Shown here: piece after piece, positions 44,480-58,456 of the stretch
Position numbering within the stretch: position 1 is the first letter of the stretch
How the letters are laid out: every line of letters begins with the position of its first letter
From: Gossypium raimondii
Lineage: Eukaryota > Streptophyta > Magnoliopsida > Malvales > Malvaceae
DNA length: 64,000 nucleotides
Assembly (NCBI RefSeq): GCF_025698545.1
Contig: NC_068576.1
Location: forward strand, 50,564,390 to 50,628,389
Reading direction: 5' to 3'
Made by a program: the position numbers and the translations under genes
Notes under the pieces: generated by a model
What the model saw: the letters and a program-made list of their open reading frames with translations, nothing else
The model's database searches: none
Told to the model about the DNA's origin: nothing

Positions 44480-45390
44480 ATCTGCATATGATTTTCGCCG
44501 ATCGAAGGCAGCTTTTAAACAATCTCGAATAATACTGATTGCTTTTTGGTTTCCGAATCAAGTCCACTCCCACCGCTTTGTTCACTTAATTGCACCAATA
44601 TATTGAGTTCTACACTTTCTTCCATACAGAGCTTCAAACGGTGCCATTTTAATACTAGTTTGATAACTATTATTATAAGCAAATTCGGCTAAAGGTAAAT
44701 ACCTTTCCCAGCTACCGCCGAACTCAAGTATACAACACCTTAACATATCTTCTAAAATCTAAATCACTCGCTCTGACTACCCGTCTGTCTAGGGATGAAA
44801 AGCTGTGCTGAAATTTAATTTGGTGTCCAAAGCTTCCTGTAATTTACTCCAAAATCTCGAGGTAAATCTCGGATCTCGATCTGAAATAATAGATATCGGC
44901 ACTCCATGTAACCTCACTATCTCAGACACATATAACTCCGCTAATCGAGCTGATAATCTGCTCTGATTGGAATAAAATGTGCTGACTTAGTTAACCGATC
45001 AACAACCACCCATATCGAATCTTTCTTCTTCGGAGTTACTGGTAATCCAGATACAAAATCCATCGTGACATGTTCCCATTTCCACTCTGGAATCATAATG
45101 GGATGTAACAACCCTGTCGGCACTTGATGCTCAGCTTTCACCTGTTGACAAATCAAACATCTTGCTACATACTCACAGATTTCCCATTTCATTCCAGGTC
45201 ACCGATACATTTTCTTCAAATCACAATACATTTTTGTACTACCCGAGTGAATAGAACACATACTACTGTGAGCCTCTGATAAAATATCATTTTTCAAGTC
45301 TAAGTTATTCGGAACACTTATTCTATTACGATAATATAACATACCATTTTCATCAATGGAGTATTCTGAGCTTAACTTATCTTGAACCAT
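44480..45390 (-). pseudogene. Integrase zinc-binding and core region
   Basis: 45199-45390 has the H..H part (SEAHSSMCSIHSGSTKMY). After a stop, 44941-45192 has C..C (ARCLICQQVK) and the first core Asp in HVTMDFVSGLP. 44480-44940 continues in other frames with stops. At least one stop looks like a Trp codon changed to TGA. Confidence 0.8.
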
Positions 45391-45543
45391 CTGTCATTTT
45401 ATCATCAATTTTGGGTCATCATCCTGTAACTCCCAAATCCGTTGAAAGAACACGGGTTTAGCCTTTAATTCTGCTAGTACAGAACCATCATCATTAATAG
45501 ATAAATGAGAATTCAATGCCCGTAGTGCAAATAATGATGATTT

Positions 45544-46922
45544 TCAACTAAGTGCATCTGCTACGACATTTGCTTTCCCTGGGTGATAGTCAATGACAAG
45601 ATCATAATCTTTCAACAACTCTAACCATCGTCTCTGTCTCAAATTTAACACTTTCTGAGTAATTAAATACTTCAAGCTTTTATTATCAGTATACACGTAA
45701 CATTTCTCACCATATAAGTAGTGTCTCCATATCTTCAAAGCAAACACGATCGCTGCCAATTCCAAATCATGTGTAGGATAATTCTTTTCGTGCAGTTTTA
45801 GTTGCCGAGAAGCATATGCCACCACTTTGCCTGACTGCATAAGTACACAGCCCAACCCATTTAGAGACGCATCACTATAGACTACAAACGGTACACCCGA
45901 TTCTGGTTGAGTCAATACTGGAGCCTCTGTCAACATCTTTTTCAACTGATCGAAACTCCACTGACATTCATCTAACCATATAAATTCAACATTCTTTTGT
46001 AGTAATCGAGTCAGGTAAGGTAATCATTGAGAAATCTTTGACAAATCGGCGACAATAACCTGCCAATCCTAGAAAACTCCGCACTTCAGTAACATTCTTC
46101 GAAACTTTCCAATTTACCACTGCCGCTACCTTACTTGGATCCACTCTTATTCCATCAGCTGATACAATATGACCCAAAAATGCAACTTCATGGAGCCAAA
46201 ATTCACATTTGCTGAATTTCGCATACAACTGTTTCTCCCGCAAAGTCTGTAGTACAATCCTTAAATGTTGTGCATGTTCGGACTCTGCCTTTGAATAAAT
46301 CAATATATCATCAATGAACACAACCACAAATCTATCCAAATATGACTGAAAAATTCTATTCATCAAATCCATAAAAGCACCAGGGGCATTGGTTAAACCA
46401 AATGGCATCACCAAAAATTCATAATGACCATATCGAGTTCTAAGGCGCTTTTGACATCACACTCTTTAACTTTCAACTGATAATACCCGGATCAAAGATC
46501 TATCTTGGAAAATACTGCAGCACCTTTCAACTGATCAAACAAATCATTAATACGAGGTAAAGGATATTTATTCTTTACTGTTACCTTATTCAACTGCCTG
46601 TAATCTATACACAGTCTTAAAGAACCATCCTTTTTTTCACAAACAAGATAGGTGCACCCCAGGGCGACATACTCGGTCTGATGAACCCTTTATCTAATAA
46701 CTCCTGCAACTGCGCCTTCAACTCTTTTAACTTGGCTGGAGCCATTCTATACGGTGTCATTGATATAGGAGTTGTTCCGGGGATCACATCAATTACAAAT
46801 TTAACTTCTCTATCAGGTGGTAGACCTGGTAACTCTTTAAGGAATACGTCAGGAAATTCATTCACCACTAGCACTTGTTCGGGCTTTAAATCAGAACCCC
46901 GAGTATCAAGGATATAGGCCAA
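45544..46922 (-). pseudogene. Reverse transcriptase and RNase H of the chromovirus
   Basis: 46617-46922 holds the RT start ([17 protein letters not shown] region). 45986-46414 holds [19 protein letters not shown] and FIDDILIYS, with [11 protein letters not shown]. 45544-45945 holds RNase H ([37 protein letters not shown]). These are in three different frames, so there are at least two frameshifts. Confidence 0.9.
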
Positions 46923-46951
46923 GAATGCTTTGTTGCCTTTGCGTAATAATC

Positions 46952-47446
46952 TCAGGCGAGAGAGTGAAATAATTCGATCAGATCACCCATATTTTCTGAC
47001 TCAACTGAGATTACATCTCCTGTTTGACATTTCAAACTGATTTGCTTATCACGACAATTCACTACCGCATTATGTTTCATTAACCAATCAATTCCCAGAA
47101 TAATGTCAAATTCCTGAAAAGGTAACAACATCAAATCAGCGGGGAATTCATAGCCTTTCACTTTCAGTGGACAATTATGACATATCAAATTAACCATCAC
47201 ACTTTGACCTAATGGATTTGTGACTTCTATATCAAATTCAGTGGACTCAACAGATAATTTCTTTTCAGATGCTAACATAGTGCAAATATATGAATGAGTA
47301 GACCCAGGGTCTATCAATGCATAAACAATAACATCATAAAGATAGAAAGTACCAGCAATTACATCAGGAGCCGTAGCTTCTTCCCTTGCTCGAATGGCGT
47401 AGGTACGTGCTGATGCTCTATTCTCTGATCGACCAACTGATTCCAT
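46952..47446 (-). pseudogene. Retroelement aspartic protease
   Basis: The active-site motif ALIDPGSTHSYI and the flap-like FDIILGIDWL are present. The frame differs from the RT start downstream. Confidence 0.85.
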
Positions 47447-48072
47447 CGTACCCGAACGGGTAGTCCCTGTAGCACTGCTCTGGCCAAAACGCCAACTTCT
47501 TTGAGGAATGGTTTTTCTATCTTATTCTGTTCCACTTCATCTTTTTGTAGCCGGGGACAATCTCGAATAAGATGATCAGTGGCCCCACATTTATAACAAG
47601 CCCCCATCTTAGTCTTACATTCTCCGAAATGATATCTTCCACAATATTGACACTTAGGCCAGGAAGCATTCTGAACACTTCTCACACTTGCTGCAGGTCT
47701 ATCGAATACCCTGAAATCAGATTGTCTTGGTCTATCTCTGCCCGATCTCCCCGACACTGATGTAGTTCGACTAATTTCTTCTCTAGATTTCTTCACTGGA
47801 AAATCTAAAAATGACTTAGAAGCACCTCTTTTGAATGGCTCTTTACTTTTCTAATCCCGGTGCATTTTTCTGTTGTATACTTCTTCGAGCTTTTGAGCAC
47901 CGTCTGACAGAACAACGAACTCTCGTATTTCATTACCCCCAATCATCATTCTAATTTCATCATTTAACCCTTCTTCAAACTGGATACACATTTCTTCTTC
48001 AGTAGGTACAATGTCTCGGGCATATTTGCTAAGGTAGACAAATTCTCTTTCATATTCAGCCGCTGATTTATC
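47359..48072 (-). pseudogene. gag C-terminus with CCHC finger
   Basis: Contains CYKCGATDHLIRDC, the nucleocapsid zinc knuckle, and a second Cys-rich stretch CQYCGRYHFGEC. The upstream gag (…AAEYEREFVYLSK region) abuts solo LTR S7 at 48072. A TAG interrupts it near 47853. Confidence 0.85.
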
Positions 48073-50938
48073 TGTAACACCCCTTACCCGTATTCAACTC
48101 CAGAATAGGGTATGAGGCATTACTAGAACACTTACACATGTAAACGTATTAAACCAAGTTACAAAATTTCATTCAAATTTAAACTCTTCAAATTTTTAAC
48201 ATGCTTTTATAATTCTTTACAACATATCCTCAAAATATTATATTCATAACAAATAGGGCCTACAAGACCCGATACTTACTCATGTAATTCAAAGCTCCAT
48301 TTCCATTTTATTCAATTCAGAATCTTTCATGTTCACAATTCAAATCAATTTCTCAATCCAATATATATATATATTTCAATACCACACTCTCATACTATGA
48401 AACTTTATTTTCCCATATGAGCTTAAACCATGATCATCACATATCAAAGACAAATATTCTTGACATTTCCATCACATAAACTGAATTAATCAATGCAAAT
48501 CAATGATATAATCATCCATATATCATTATTATCACATATATATATGTCATGACTAAATTTCTTAAACATTTGATCAATTGCTTTTCAATACCGCAATAGT
48601 TCCTTCAAGATACCAATACGTATTTACCATTCAATTTAATATTTACCGATTATAATTGGGCATATGACAATTATACACAATTATTTCATACATTTTATTG
48701 TCCTCCTCCTCTCCATTCCACATCCTTTATGTATAAAACATGCTTAAATAGCATTATACATAATTTCACTATTCACTTATATTTAAATTCAAAGCTGTCT
48801 ATTTGAGTCAGAGTCACTAAATCATTTTTATCAGAAGCTAAAGAGGTCCAAATTAAGATATGTTAATTTCCCTTGAAACTATACTCCCATGTATTCTTAC
48901 CATAAAATTTTCAGAATTTTTGACTTGGCCAATTAGTACAGTTTATTCTTTAAAGTCACCCCTGTTTCACTGCTCAACATCTCTGACCTCTCTTCACTAA
49001 GAATGAATTATCTCATTGTACAGAACTCGGATGATATTTACGTTTGTTTCCTTTGAAAATAGACTCATTAAGGATTCTAATCATATAAATTATAACTCAT
49101 AATAATTTTTTTACAATTTTTAATTATTTTCCAAAGTCAGAATATGAGATTCCGAAATCAATCCGACCTTGCCTCACTAAAATTAAAATATCTCAAAACG
49201 TATAACTCTTTTTCTTTCTCTATTCCTTTTATGTAAAAATAGACTCCTTAATCTTTAATTTCATATCTTATTCACTCTCTAATTCAATTTCCACCATTTT
49301 TGTGATTTTTCAAAGTCACACTATTGTTACTGTCCAAAACTATTTTGTTGCTAATTCTACTTTTCATAATTTCACTTTTAATCACTATTCAATTCAAAAT
49401 TCACTTTTCCATTTTCAAGTCAATATTCAATTCAATTCCACACATATATTCATTATTCAATTATACTTAATCGTTACATGATCTCATGTATTTTCACGTA
49501 GTCAATTTCCGTTGAACACTAAATATACACGGATACGTAGAGAATTAGCACATAAGTGCCATTAATCGATATGTAGCCGGGTTACCACTTTGAAATGTAG
49601 CCAAGCTACCACCGATCAATAACACCGAAATGTCCACGGGCCTGCTCACACAAGCTGTCAGGTGTCTACAACACATGCTAGATCACCCAGCACCCGGGAC
49701 TCACTGTAACACTGTAACACTGATCTCTAGTGACATGTCACTTGCATCCACTTCTATTCCTAAGTTCAACCGAGAATTTACACTTAACACTTTGTTTTCA
49801 ACACTTTATCACTTGAATAATTCATGAATAATTTTCCTTCCACATTGAACATTAATTCACATATCAAATATAATTCACAATTTATAAAAATATAAATATT
49901 ATTTACACATAACTTACTTTGATGCAACAATATAAAAATTTAGCAATTTAGTCTTTAATCTATTTTTTTCTCCGGTCAAGGTCGATTCCACTTCTTTCTT
50001 GATCTATAATAACACAGTTGACTTATTTAGTACTCACATTTATCAAAACAGTCCTTGACTCAAACTTTGTCAAAATTACAATTTTGCCCCTAAACTTTTG
50101 CATATTTACACTTTTGCCCCAAAGCTCGTAAATTAAACTTCATCCCTTATTCTTATGTATTATGACATGCTGAACATTTTTCCCTTCTATGGCAACATCA
50201 AATTCCCACTCTAACACTTACTTATGAACATTTAGCATTTTTATCGATTATGTCATTTTACTCGTTTTCACTCAAAATCGCTTAGCAAAAGTTGCTTAAC
50301 ATAATTTCTAGCTTCATATTCTACCATAAAACATCAAAATAAACACATTTCACATATGGGTATTTTTCCAAATATAAACCCTAGATTAAATTATTGCTAG
50401 AATAAGCAAAATCAAGTTATCGGGACTCTAAAAACGTAAAGAACATTAAAAACGGGGCTTAGAATCACTTACTATGGAGCTTGGAAGCTTGAAAACCCTA
50501 AAAATTGCTTCCCCCCTTGCTGATTTCGTCCAAATGAAGAAGATGAGCACAATTTGTCATCTTTTTCCCTTTTAATTCATTTTAATTACTAGATTACCAA
50601 ATTGCCCCTAACTTAAAAAATTTCCTATTTCACTTATCTCATGCCCATTTTTGTCTACCAACTTAACCAATGGTCTAATTACCATATAAGGACCTCCAAT
50701 TTAAAGTTTCATAACAATTGAACACCTCTAACATGTAGAACTCAACTTTCACACTTTTTACAATTTAGTCCTTTTGACTAAATTGAGTGGCCAAACGTCG
50801 AAATTTTCGAACGAAATTTTCACAAAATCATTCCGTGAAATCGTAGACCACAAAAATATAAGAAAAATAAAATTTTCCTTGTCGGATTTGTGGTCCCGAA
50901 ACCATTGCTCCGACTAGGCCAAAAATCAGGCTGTTACA
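48073..50938 (-). mobile_element. Solo LTR S7 nested in the chromovirus gag
   Basis: 2,866 bp from TGTAACACCCCTTACCCG to GGCTGTTACA. The flanking 5-mers are TTATC (48068-48072) and TTATT (50939-50943), one mismatch. Deleting it restores continuous gag sequence. It is of a related Del-type family and the youngest layer of the nest by position. Confidence 0.87.
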
Positions 50939-51524
50939 TTATTTCCCTGCCGTAGGTCGAGAAATTCCCTTTTCTTTTTATCCAAAAACCGTCTGCCCAC
51001 ATATTTGTTCTTAAATTCATTTTGGAAAAATTCCCAAGAAATTTTCTCTGCCGGAACCACAGCCTCAATCGTCTCCCACCAACTATAAGCTTCTTCTTTC
51101 AACAGAGACACGGCACATCTCAAATAATCATCTGGTGAGCAAGTCATTTCTTTAAAAATTCTTATCAAACTCTGTAACCAATATTCAGCTTTGACGGGAT
51201 CATCATCAGTCCTTCCCCAAATTCTTCGGCTCCAAGTTTTCTAAGCCTTTCCAATGGAGAACGCTTACTGGATTCAGTCGTTGTAGGAGGTGGAGGAGCA
51301 ACCGGGGGTACCACCGATGGAGCAGTAGGGGGAGGAGGTGGTTCAGCCTAATTTCTTTCTTGCCTCATTTCAGTATACCATTGATTCATAATCCCATAAA
51401 TCATATTCTTTAGTTCTTGCTCTCGCATTTGGGAAATCGGAACATCACTGATTGTTTTTTGCTCAGAATTCTGTATTCAACTGTTGACTTCTTCTTGCTC
51501 AGTACGTTCAGGTATATCTGACAT
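50939..51524 (-). pseudogene. gag N-terminal part of the chromovirus
   Basis: The frame from the ATG at 51522-51524 (MSDIPERTEQEEVNS) soon meets a stop. The core SLLKEEAYSWWETIE and FQNEFKNKYVGRRFLD lie at 50926-51168. Proline-rich PPPPPTAPSVVPP precedes it. Confidence 0.85.
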
Positions 51525-51660
51525 CTTTATAATCGGAGAATATCTATAAAAATAACAAAGATTAGATCGGATCATACACATCACACTATCACAGATTTAT
51601 ATGGCATGTATTTTTAAACACTTTACACTTCACACATATTCCGAAAACTGGCTAAACCGG

Positions 51661-51672
51661 GCTCTGATACCA
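51661..51672 (-). other. Primer-binding site, tRNA-iMet
   Basis: The + strand GCTCTGATACCA is TGGTATCAGAGC on the element strand, six bases inside the 5' LTR. It is the standard initiator-Met site. Confidence 0.92.
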
Positions 51673-51678
51673 ATAAAA

Positions 51679-54526
51679 TGTAACACCTCCTACCCGAGAC
51701 CGTTTTCGGAGTCGAGCATGAGGCGTTACTTGACTTAACTTAAAAGTTCGGGGCATAAAAATTTACTTTAAAAATTAATTTCACCATTCACAATAAAGCT
51801 GTCCACCTGTGCAGCAGTCACTAAAATAATTATAACTCAAGATACGAAACTAGAGATTTAGATCCGTAAATTTTTCCTGAAAATAGACTCATATATCTAT
51901 TCACCATAAATTTTTCATAATTTTTGGTTTATCCAATTAGTACAGTTTATTAGTTTAATTCTCCCCTGTTTCACTAATCGACTATCCTAACCTCTTGTCA
52001 CTAAAATTCAATTATCTGATTTAAAAGACTTCATATGGTGCTTCCACTTATTTATACTTAAAATGGACTCATTAAGGAATTTAAACATATAAATTATAAC
52101 TCATAATTCCTTTTCTACAATTTTAATGAATTTCTAAAGTCGAACAGGTACTTCAAATCATTCTGCCCTGTCTCACTAAATTTCAAATATCTAAAATATA
52201 TAACTCTTTTGCTTACTCTATTGCTTTCATCTGAAATTAGACTCTTTCAGCTTTAATTTCATATCTCACTAAACTTCTAATTCTATTTCCACTATTTTTG
52301 TGATTTTTCAAAGTTACATCAATGCTGCTGTTCAAAAATCGTTCTATTGGAAATTTAAAAATTTCAATATAACCCTTTATAATTACCTAACCTTCCTGCA
52401 AATTTCAAATCACAACCAACTTCAGAGATTTCAACTACTTCACTTGAATACTAATGAAGTTCAACCAATCAACCATTTCAAACTAAAACATGTATTTTCA
52501 ATGTCTAACACAACCATCACATTCAATTTTACTTTGCATACTTAGTCATTCATTCTATTACTTTTTACTTCAATTCCTATACATGCCATATAAATCCAAA
52601 AGTTGTTTAACAAAATCTACGGAGTATATCTGGATAGTGTGATTCTCGATGTAGATCCGATCCTCCGAATGTATAAATACGTTAATCTACAAAAACAATA
52701 AACACACACACATGTAAGCTTATAGAAAAGCTTAGTAAGTTCATAGGCATAAAACATAAATCTTACCAAACATTTGTACACTTATACAATATACACCATT
52801 ACTAAGTTTACCTGTCAACCACAATCTTTGGTGAGTTCCTTGGTATAAACTCTACTTATTCTTTTACCATAATTCCTTTGGGCCCATTTGTCACTTACCA
52901 TCCTTGATCAAAATTAAGGAACGGTTACGGAAAATTGAGTACTTCACTTTCACTTTGCCATAGTATAACTATGGTCTTACGTATGATCACTTATCATTTG
53001 TCTCGATCGATAAGTGTAGCTAAGCTACCACTTATCACTTTGTCACTTGATCAGATAAGTATAGCACTTATCACTTTTTCACTTGATCAGATAAGTGTAG
53101 CTAAAGCTACCACTTATCACTTTGTCTCTTGATCGATAAGTGTAGCACTTATCACTTTTCACTTGATCGATAAGTGTAGCTAAAGCTACCACTTATCACT
53201 TTATCTCTTGATCAGAAGTACTCAAATCCGGCGTTCCGCTTAATTTGATCATTTATTCGATTTTCGCATTTTTATTTTACTCTCATTTCAACACTAAATA
53301 CATTTCATCATACATTATATAATTCATGAAATTAACATTTAATCATTCAATTTCAGCCATATGAACTTACCTGGGTCGATTTGCAGAATTTGTAAAAGTT
53401 CAGGGACAAATCAACTACTTTTTCTTTTCCTCGGCTTGCTTCTGGTTCTCGATCTAAAATACAAATTTATTCATTCATCAGCATATAATTCAATTCTAAT
53501 TCATTTCACAATTTATGCCCTTAAATTTTCGAAATTACACTTTTACCCCAAACTTTACAATTTTTACAATTTGGTCCCTACTCAATTAACCCCTCAAATG
53601 ATCTATTTTTTTATCAATTAACACCTTTTCCAACTATTTTAGACTACTAAATAGCCTTTAATATTCAAAACCACAACACCAAACCCTAATTCCCAACTCT
53701 TTCACAATTAGGTCCCTAAAATCAATTTCTATCAAAATTACTTAATAGAATCATCATATAACAAAATTAAAGCTTTAATTCCATGTTTATTCATCATAAA
53801 AATTCAGTACTCATCAATGGTAACTTTCAAAATCAGCCATAAAATCAATAATTAATGAAAGAATTAGTTGGACCTAATTGTAAAAGTATCAAAACCACAA
53901 AAATTAGAAGAAATAATCAAGAATTAAACTTACATGATTCAAATATATGAAGAAACAGCCTGGAGGGACTCTTCAATGGCGTTTTTTGGCTGATAATTAT
54001 GAAGAATTACCTAGAAACTCTTTTAATTGAGATTTTTTTTATTTGTTAACTTTTACAAAATTTCCAATTTTACCCTTATTACATCACTTTTCCAGATTTT
54101 TCTTGCCCAACCGTCCAGCCCATATAATTCGGGCCTAATTTCCTTTTAAATCCCTCCTTTTTAATCACTTAAGCTATTTAATCACAATTTAACAAATTTT
54201 ACACTATTTTCAATTTAGTCCTTTTTAGTTAATTAACTATCCGAACGTTAAAATTTTCTAGCGAAACTTTAATACCAACTCAATGACACTCTAAAAATAT
54301 TTCTAAAAATACTTATGGCTCGGTTTAAAATATTCGAGGTCTCGATACCTCGTTTTTGATTTTAATTATTTAAATATTTATTCCTAGTACACTATTCACT
54401 ATTTCAAAAATTTTCCTAACTTCACATTTACTTATTCTTACTAAATTAATAATATTTTTACTCATTTTTCAGATTTAGTGATCTCGAATCACCATTCCGA
54501 CACCACTGAAAATTCAGGCCATTACA
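51679..54526 (-). repeat. 5' LTR of the chromovirus
   Basis: 2,848 bp, nearly identical to 41124-43991 apart from a cluster of one-base deletions at 52100-53175. The high similarity implies a recent insertion. Confidence 0.93.
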
Positions 54527-54531
54527 ATATT

Positions 54532-54798
54532 TAAGTATATAAATGCCTTGGTTGAAATACTGGAATTTGGTTGGTTGTGTTTTGAAATTTGCAAGGGGTT
54601 TTATGTAAAAATAAGCAGAAATACTGTCGAAATATAAAAAAAATTGAATGAAGCCAATTAGCATAAATTTATATGAATTTATAATCATTTTATAATATAT
54701 TTGTTATTTATTTAATAATTATTTGTAAATTGTTCGAGATATCCGGTAATGACTCGTAATCCTATTCCGACGACGGTTTGGGGTTAAGGAGTGTTATA
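54532..54798 (+). mobile_element. Solo LTR S5, right part
   Basis: Continues S5 after the chromovirus TSD. It ends TTTGGGGTTAAGGAGTGTTATA and is followed by TSD GAAAT at 54799-54803. Confidence 0.85.
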
Positions 54799-54803
54799 GA
54801 AAT

Positions 54804-55941
54804 TCACTCACAAAGATACGTTACTAAATTTGTAACATCAAGTCGAAAACTCAATTCCTCACAAAATCAATTTCTTCAGCCTTCCTAATCACTTCCAAAC
54901 ATCAATACTAAACCAAATACACATAAACTAAGCATTAATTTCACATTTAAATCAATTGCACAAAAATTCGAAAAATCGGTTCATGAAGATGGTGAAATTC
55001 AGATTTCTTCAAATTACCTCACAATTCATGTTTAAACTTGATAAATAAGACCAAAAACCTTTTAATAGATCCATTTTGAATTGGAACATTCATTTATTTG
55101 TGGATTTCCTCTCAAAATTCAAGATCCACCATTAAAACACCTTAAACTTTTGAAGAAGATGACATTGATAAAAAAAACCCTTTAATTGACTCTCAAATCA
55201 TGTAAAAATGTTTCTAATCTTCATAAAAACAAGTTTAGGATTGAAGATTACCTTTGATTAGCTTTAAATCGTTGATTGAAAATCTTGAATTATGAAGCTT
55301 GAGAAATTTCAAAATATTTTTGACTACTTTTGAGAATAATTTTGGGTGAATTGAGAGAGTATTTTGAGAAGGAAAATTGTTGGATCTATTCTCTGATGAT
55401 AGATCTTTAAAACCATGCAAAGAAAACGAAATTTATATCTCTCTAATCTGATGCAAATGGTGTGAAACGTAAGTTTGATGCATTGTGTTTAAAACTGAAA
55501 CAACCCATTAGAATTTAAAAATTGGGGAATTTGCCTAATGGCCACTCCCACATTTCCCTTGTTTTACCATTTAATCATTTCCCTCCAAAATTTAAAATTT
55601 TAAGGTTTATTTTCCAAATAAATACTTTAAATTTTCTCTTGTTTTACTATTAAACCCAATTTAATTAATATTTAAATTTAACTCAAATAAACCCCCAATA
55701 AAATTTATTTTAAAATTCTTTTCAACCCAAACTAATTATTTTCACTAATAAATATTTAAAATCTTTAAAATTAATTTTCTAAAAATATTTTTATTTTTCT
55801 AGACACAATAATCGATTTTAGATGAAATTAACCTCCTAAATTAAATTAAAAAATTACTAGAAATCCAATAAATTCCTAGTTTCACACTCGAAACCCAAAA
55901 AATATACCCGAAACTACTAGACCCAATTTAGGGATATTACA
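54804..55941 (-). mobile_element. Solo LTR S4, right part
   Basis: Continues S4 after the S5 TSD and ends GGGATATTACA, followed by TSD CTCCC. AT-rich, no gene; the 61-residue frame at 55235-55420 is chance. Confidence 0.85.
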
Positions 55942-55946
55942 CTCCC

Positions 55947-56425
55947 TCTAAAATTCCTCTTGCCCCCAAATCCGTCATAGGTTTCAAACAGGGAGGTTAA
56001 GGATATTACTTTGATGGAGATGGAGAAAAAGAATAAGCTAATTATATCAGAAAGCCTTTTAGTTTTCCCTATGATTATGATCTCAAACTTATGTATCGGA
56101 TTTATAAAGCATCCTCTTCTGGTATCATGAAACTTGAACTCGTGATCGCATAACCACTGTTAACAGGGCTCCTGAGTTATACTCTAACCCTTGACTGCAT
56201 AACACCATCAACTAGGACCCCTAGTTATAACTCAACCTGTGACCTATAAACACCATGAACTCGGAGCCTGAGTTGCAATGCAATGGGGTTCTAAGGTAAT
56301 GGTTCCATCCCGACACGGTAGATGAAATGTGTAGGTCTTCAAGCGCTATCGCATCATCGTAAACTCAAATATACCTTAAAACTATCACAATGTCTACCTT
56401 AGACACAAACACAAATAAATTTTTC
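55947..56425. repeat. Foldback element, right arm
   Basis: Reverse complement of 34056-34504 plus 35737-35760 at roughly 80-85% identity by eye. The bases to about 56460 may also belong to it, since the left arm seems truncated by an LTR fragment. Confidence 0.8.
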
Positions 56426-58020
56426 TCCCTAAATTTTAAACACACAAAAAATAAGTTGAGGAGAGAGAAATAGAATTGGCTTATTTCTCTAAATATAAAA
56501 AATCAATCCAAAACCCTAATTGTTTTCTAAAACGACATACTTAAAATTTTATTAACTATAAAAATATATACTTAAGTATAGTCTTTCGATCTGTTGATAT
56601 ATACTTGCTCGTTATAACAAAATTAATTAACTATAAAAATTTAAAATTATTTATCATTTAATAAAATAAATAATAAAATATCTATAAAAATATTTTGATA
56701 CATATTATTTTATTAAATAAAATTACAATTTCACGTGTTTTAGCAATTTCATAAAAATAAAATAATTTAAACTTTTATTATACATCATTTTTAATGTAAT
56801 GCCCTTAATAGTCATTTCAATTCTCATTTTAATGTTATAATTGCGTTTGAATCTAAACAAACATCTTATGGTTGATTTTAATCTCACTATCATCGCTGAT
56901 TTTAACCTTATCAAAAGTAATACTATCGCTCATCAAAAGTTTGTTGTAAACTTTTATCTTTGAAGTGACTGGGAATATAAAAGGAACACTATCTTTTTTT
57001 TCTTTTCTTTTGTTTTTGACAGAAACACTACCTATATAAACATAAGAGTTGGGGTCTCTCTTATAAATGTTCATTATGAACAAAACAAGCACATAGTTTT
57101 AATAGTGCTAAAAGTGAACAACCTCTAATAAAATTATAAATGACTATTAAATTATGGCACAAATACGATGTGGGTGAAAATTTTATGTAACAAATTTATA
57201 AAAAGAATGATAAAAAATTAAATGTGGCTTTGGTTGAAATAATGGAGTTGATATAGTAATGATGTTTTGAGTTCAAATTACATTATATGTGTATTTTATA
57301 AATTTTATATAAATATATTAAAAGAAAAACACCCTTAAAACAATATTTTCACCATAAAATAATGAATCTTTGATATTTTCACAAGTTAGTTGGAACCAAA
57401 CAGATAAGTGACATCAACCCATTCAATCACTTACATAATAGTATAGATTATACGTGGTGCATTTTCATTTTTATACTAAGAGTTATACGTGGTTCAGTTT
57501 TCTAACATCAATAATTTCATCAAATTCTCGCAATACAAGAATTAATTGATGATCAAAAGATATCATTTTGAGTTTACGATATTTGTTTCTAAAATTATCA
57601 ATACTAGATTTTATCACTCACAATGTGGGTGAATGAAAATATTTTGTATTAATAAAGTTATTTCAACAAATGATTAATGTTGGAGTGATAAGAAATTTCT
57701 ATATGAATTAGTTGATCTTGTATTTAATTATTAAATAATGTTTTTAGTTGTTTTATTTGAAATATTATATATAAATATTAAAAATAAAATACCCTTATAA
57801 TAATATTAATTATCCTTTAATATAAGAATATTTTGATATTTTAATATAAGAATATTTTAATATTAACTTAATCAATCATTTTATATATAATATAAATAAC
57901 ACATAATTAAGATACCGAGACTAAGACACCTAAACTCATGGGTGGATCAAAAAATTTTCCCACATCCCATGAATTGAAAGAAAAAATCATTTGAAACTTG
58001 AATTCCAAATTCCATCTAGC
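56426..58020. other. AT-rich intergenic region
   Basis: No gene, RNA gene or complete transposon recognised. There is an imperfect duplication: TTTTATATAAATATATTAAAAG..AAAACACCCTTA near 57297 resembles 57762-57795. The repeat TATAAGAATATTTTGATATT occurs twice at 57820-57865. The 63- and 79-residue minus-strand frames (56723-57092) have no domain. Confidence 0.5.
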
Positions 58021-58456
58021 GATAAACTTTTTCTTTATTTATATAGACCTAATAAATAATTTCTTAATGAGGCACACGTGAGTTTCCATTCTTAAATAAA
58101 ATTCAAATGAATGAGAAGATATTATCTCAAGAGTCAAGACTTTTAAGACCGAAACAATAATGGGTGTTGTGTATAAGCAACAATATTCAATATATATAAC
58201 TCATTAATGGCGCCACTAACCGAAAGAGTTGGTTTGAATTTCGTAGCAAGCTTCAAGCAGGAACTACTTAAACATATGAGTGGCACGAAACCATAAATGA
58301 GTGGCAGTGCGAGGAATCCTCCAAAGCTTACGTTCCCAGACATTTTCGTCACCAATTTATCTTATAAATTGGAGTCACTCAAAAAGCAAACACACCATAA
58401 AATAAAAATAAAAAATAAAACATATTACCCAAAAAAAAAGAGGGGGAAGAAAAAGA
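58021..58456 (+). promoter_or_regulatory. Upstream region of intact PME copy E
   Basis: Shares GAGTGGCAGTGCGAGGAATC and the TATA box TATAAATT at 58363-58370 with other copies. The box is about 90 nt before the ATG, a plausible core promoter. A second TATA-like stretch TTTATATAG lies near 58037. Homology to copies B and D suggests the shared upstream unit was duplicated with the gene. Confidence 0.6.

Larger units (their letters stand above)
41124..54526 (-). mobile_element. Full-length Tekay/Del-type chromovirus (Ty3/gypsy)
   Basis: LTRs at 41124-43991 and 51679-54526 flank an internal region with primer-binding site, gag, protease, RT, RNase H, integrase and a C-terminal chromodomain, all on the minus strand. 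The TSD ATATT is perfect (41119-41123 and 54527-54531). Coding parts are broken by stops and frameshifts, and gag is split by solo LTR S7, so it is non-autonomous. The chromodomain and the tRNA-iMet primer site place it in the chromovirus clade; Tekay/Del is the best fit. Confidence 0.93.

Noticed and set aside
56723..57092. Minus-strand small ORFs in the AT-rich spacer
   Set aside because: AT-driven composition (Lys/Ile/Asn-rich) and no similarity that I recognise.
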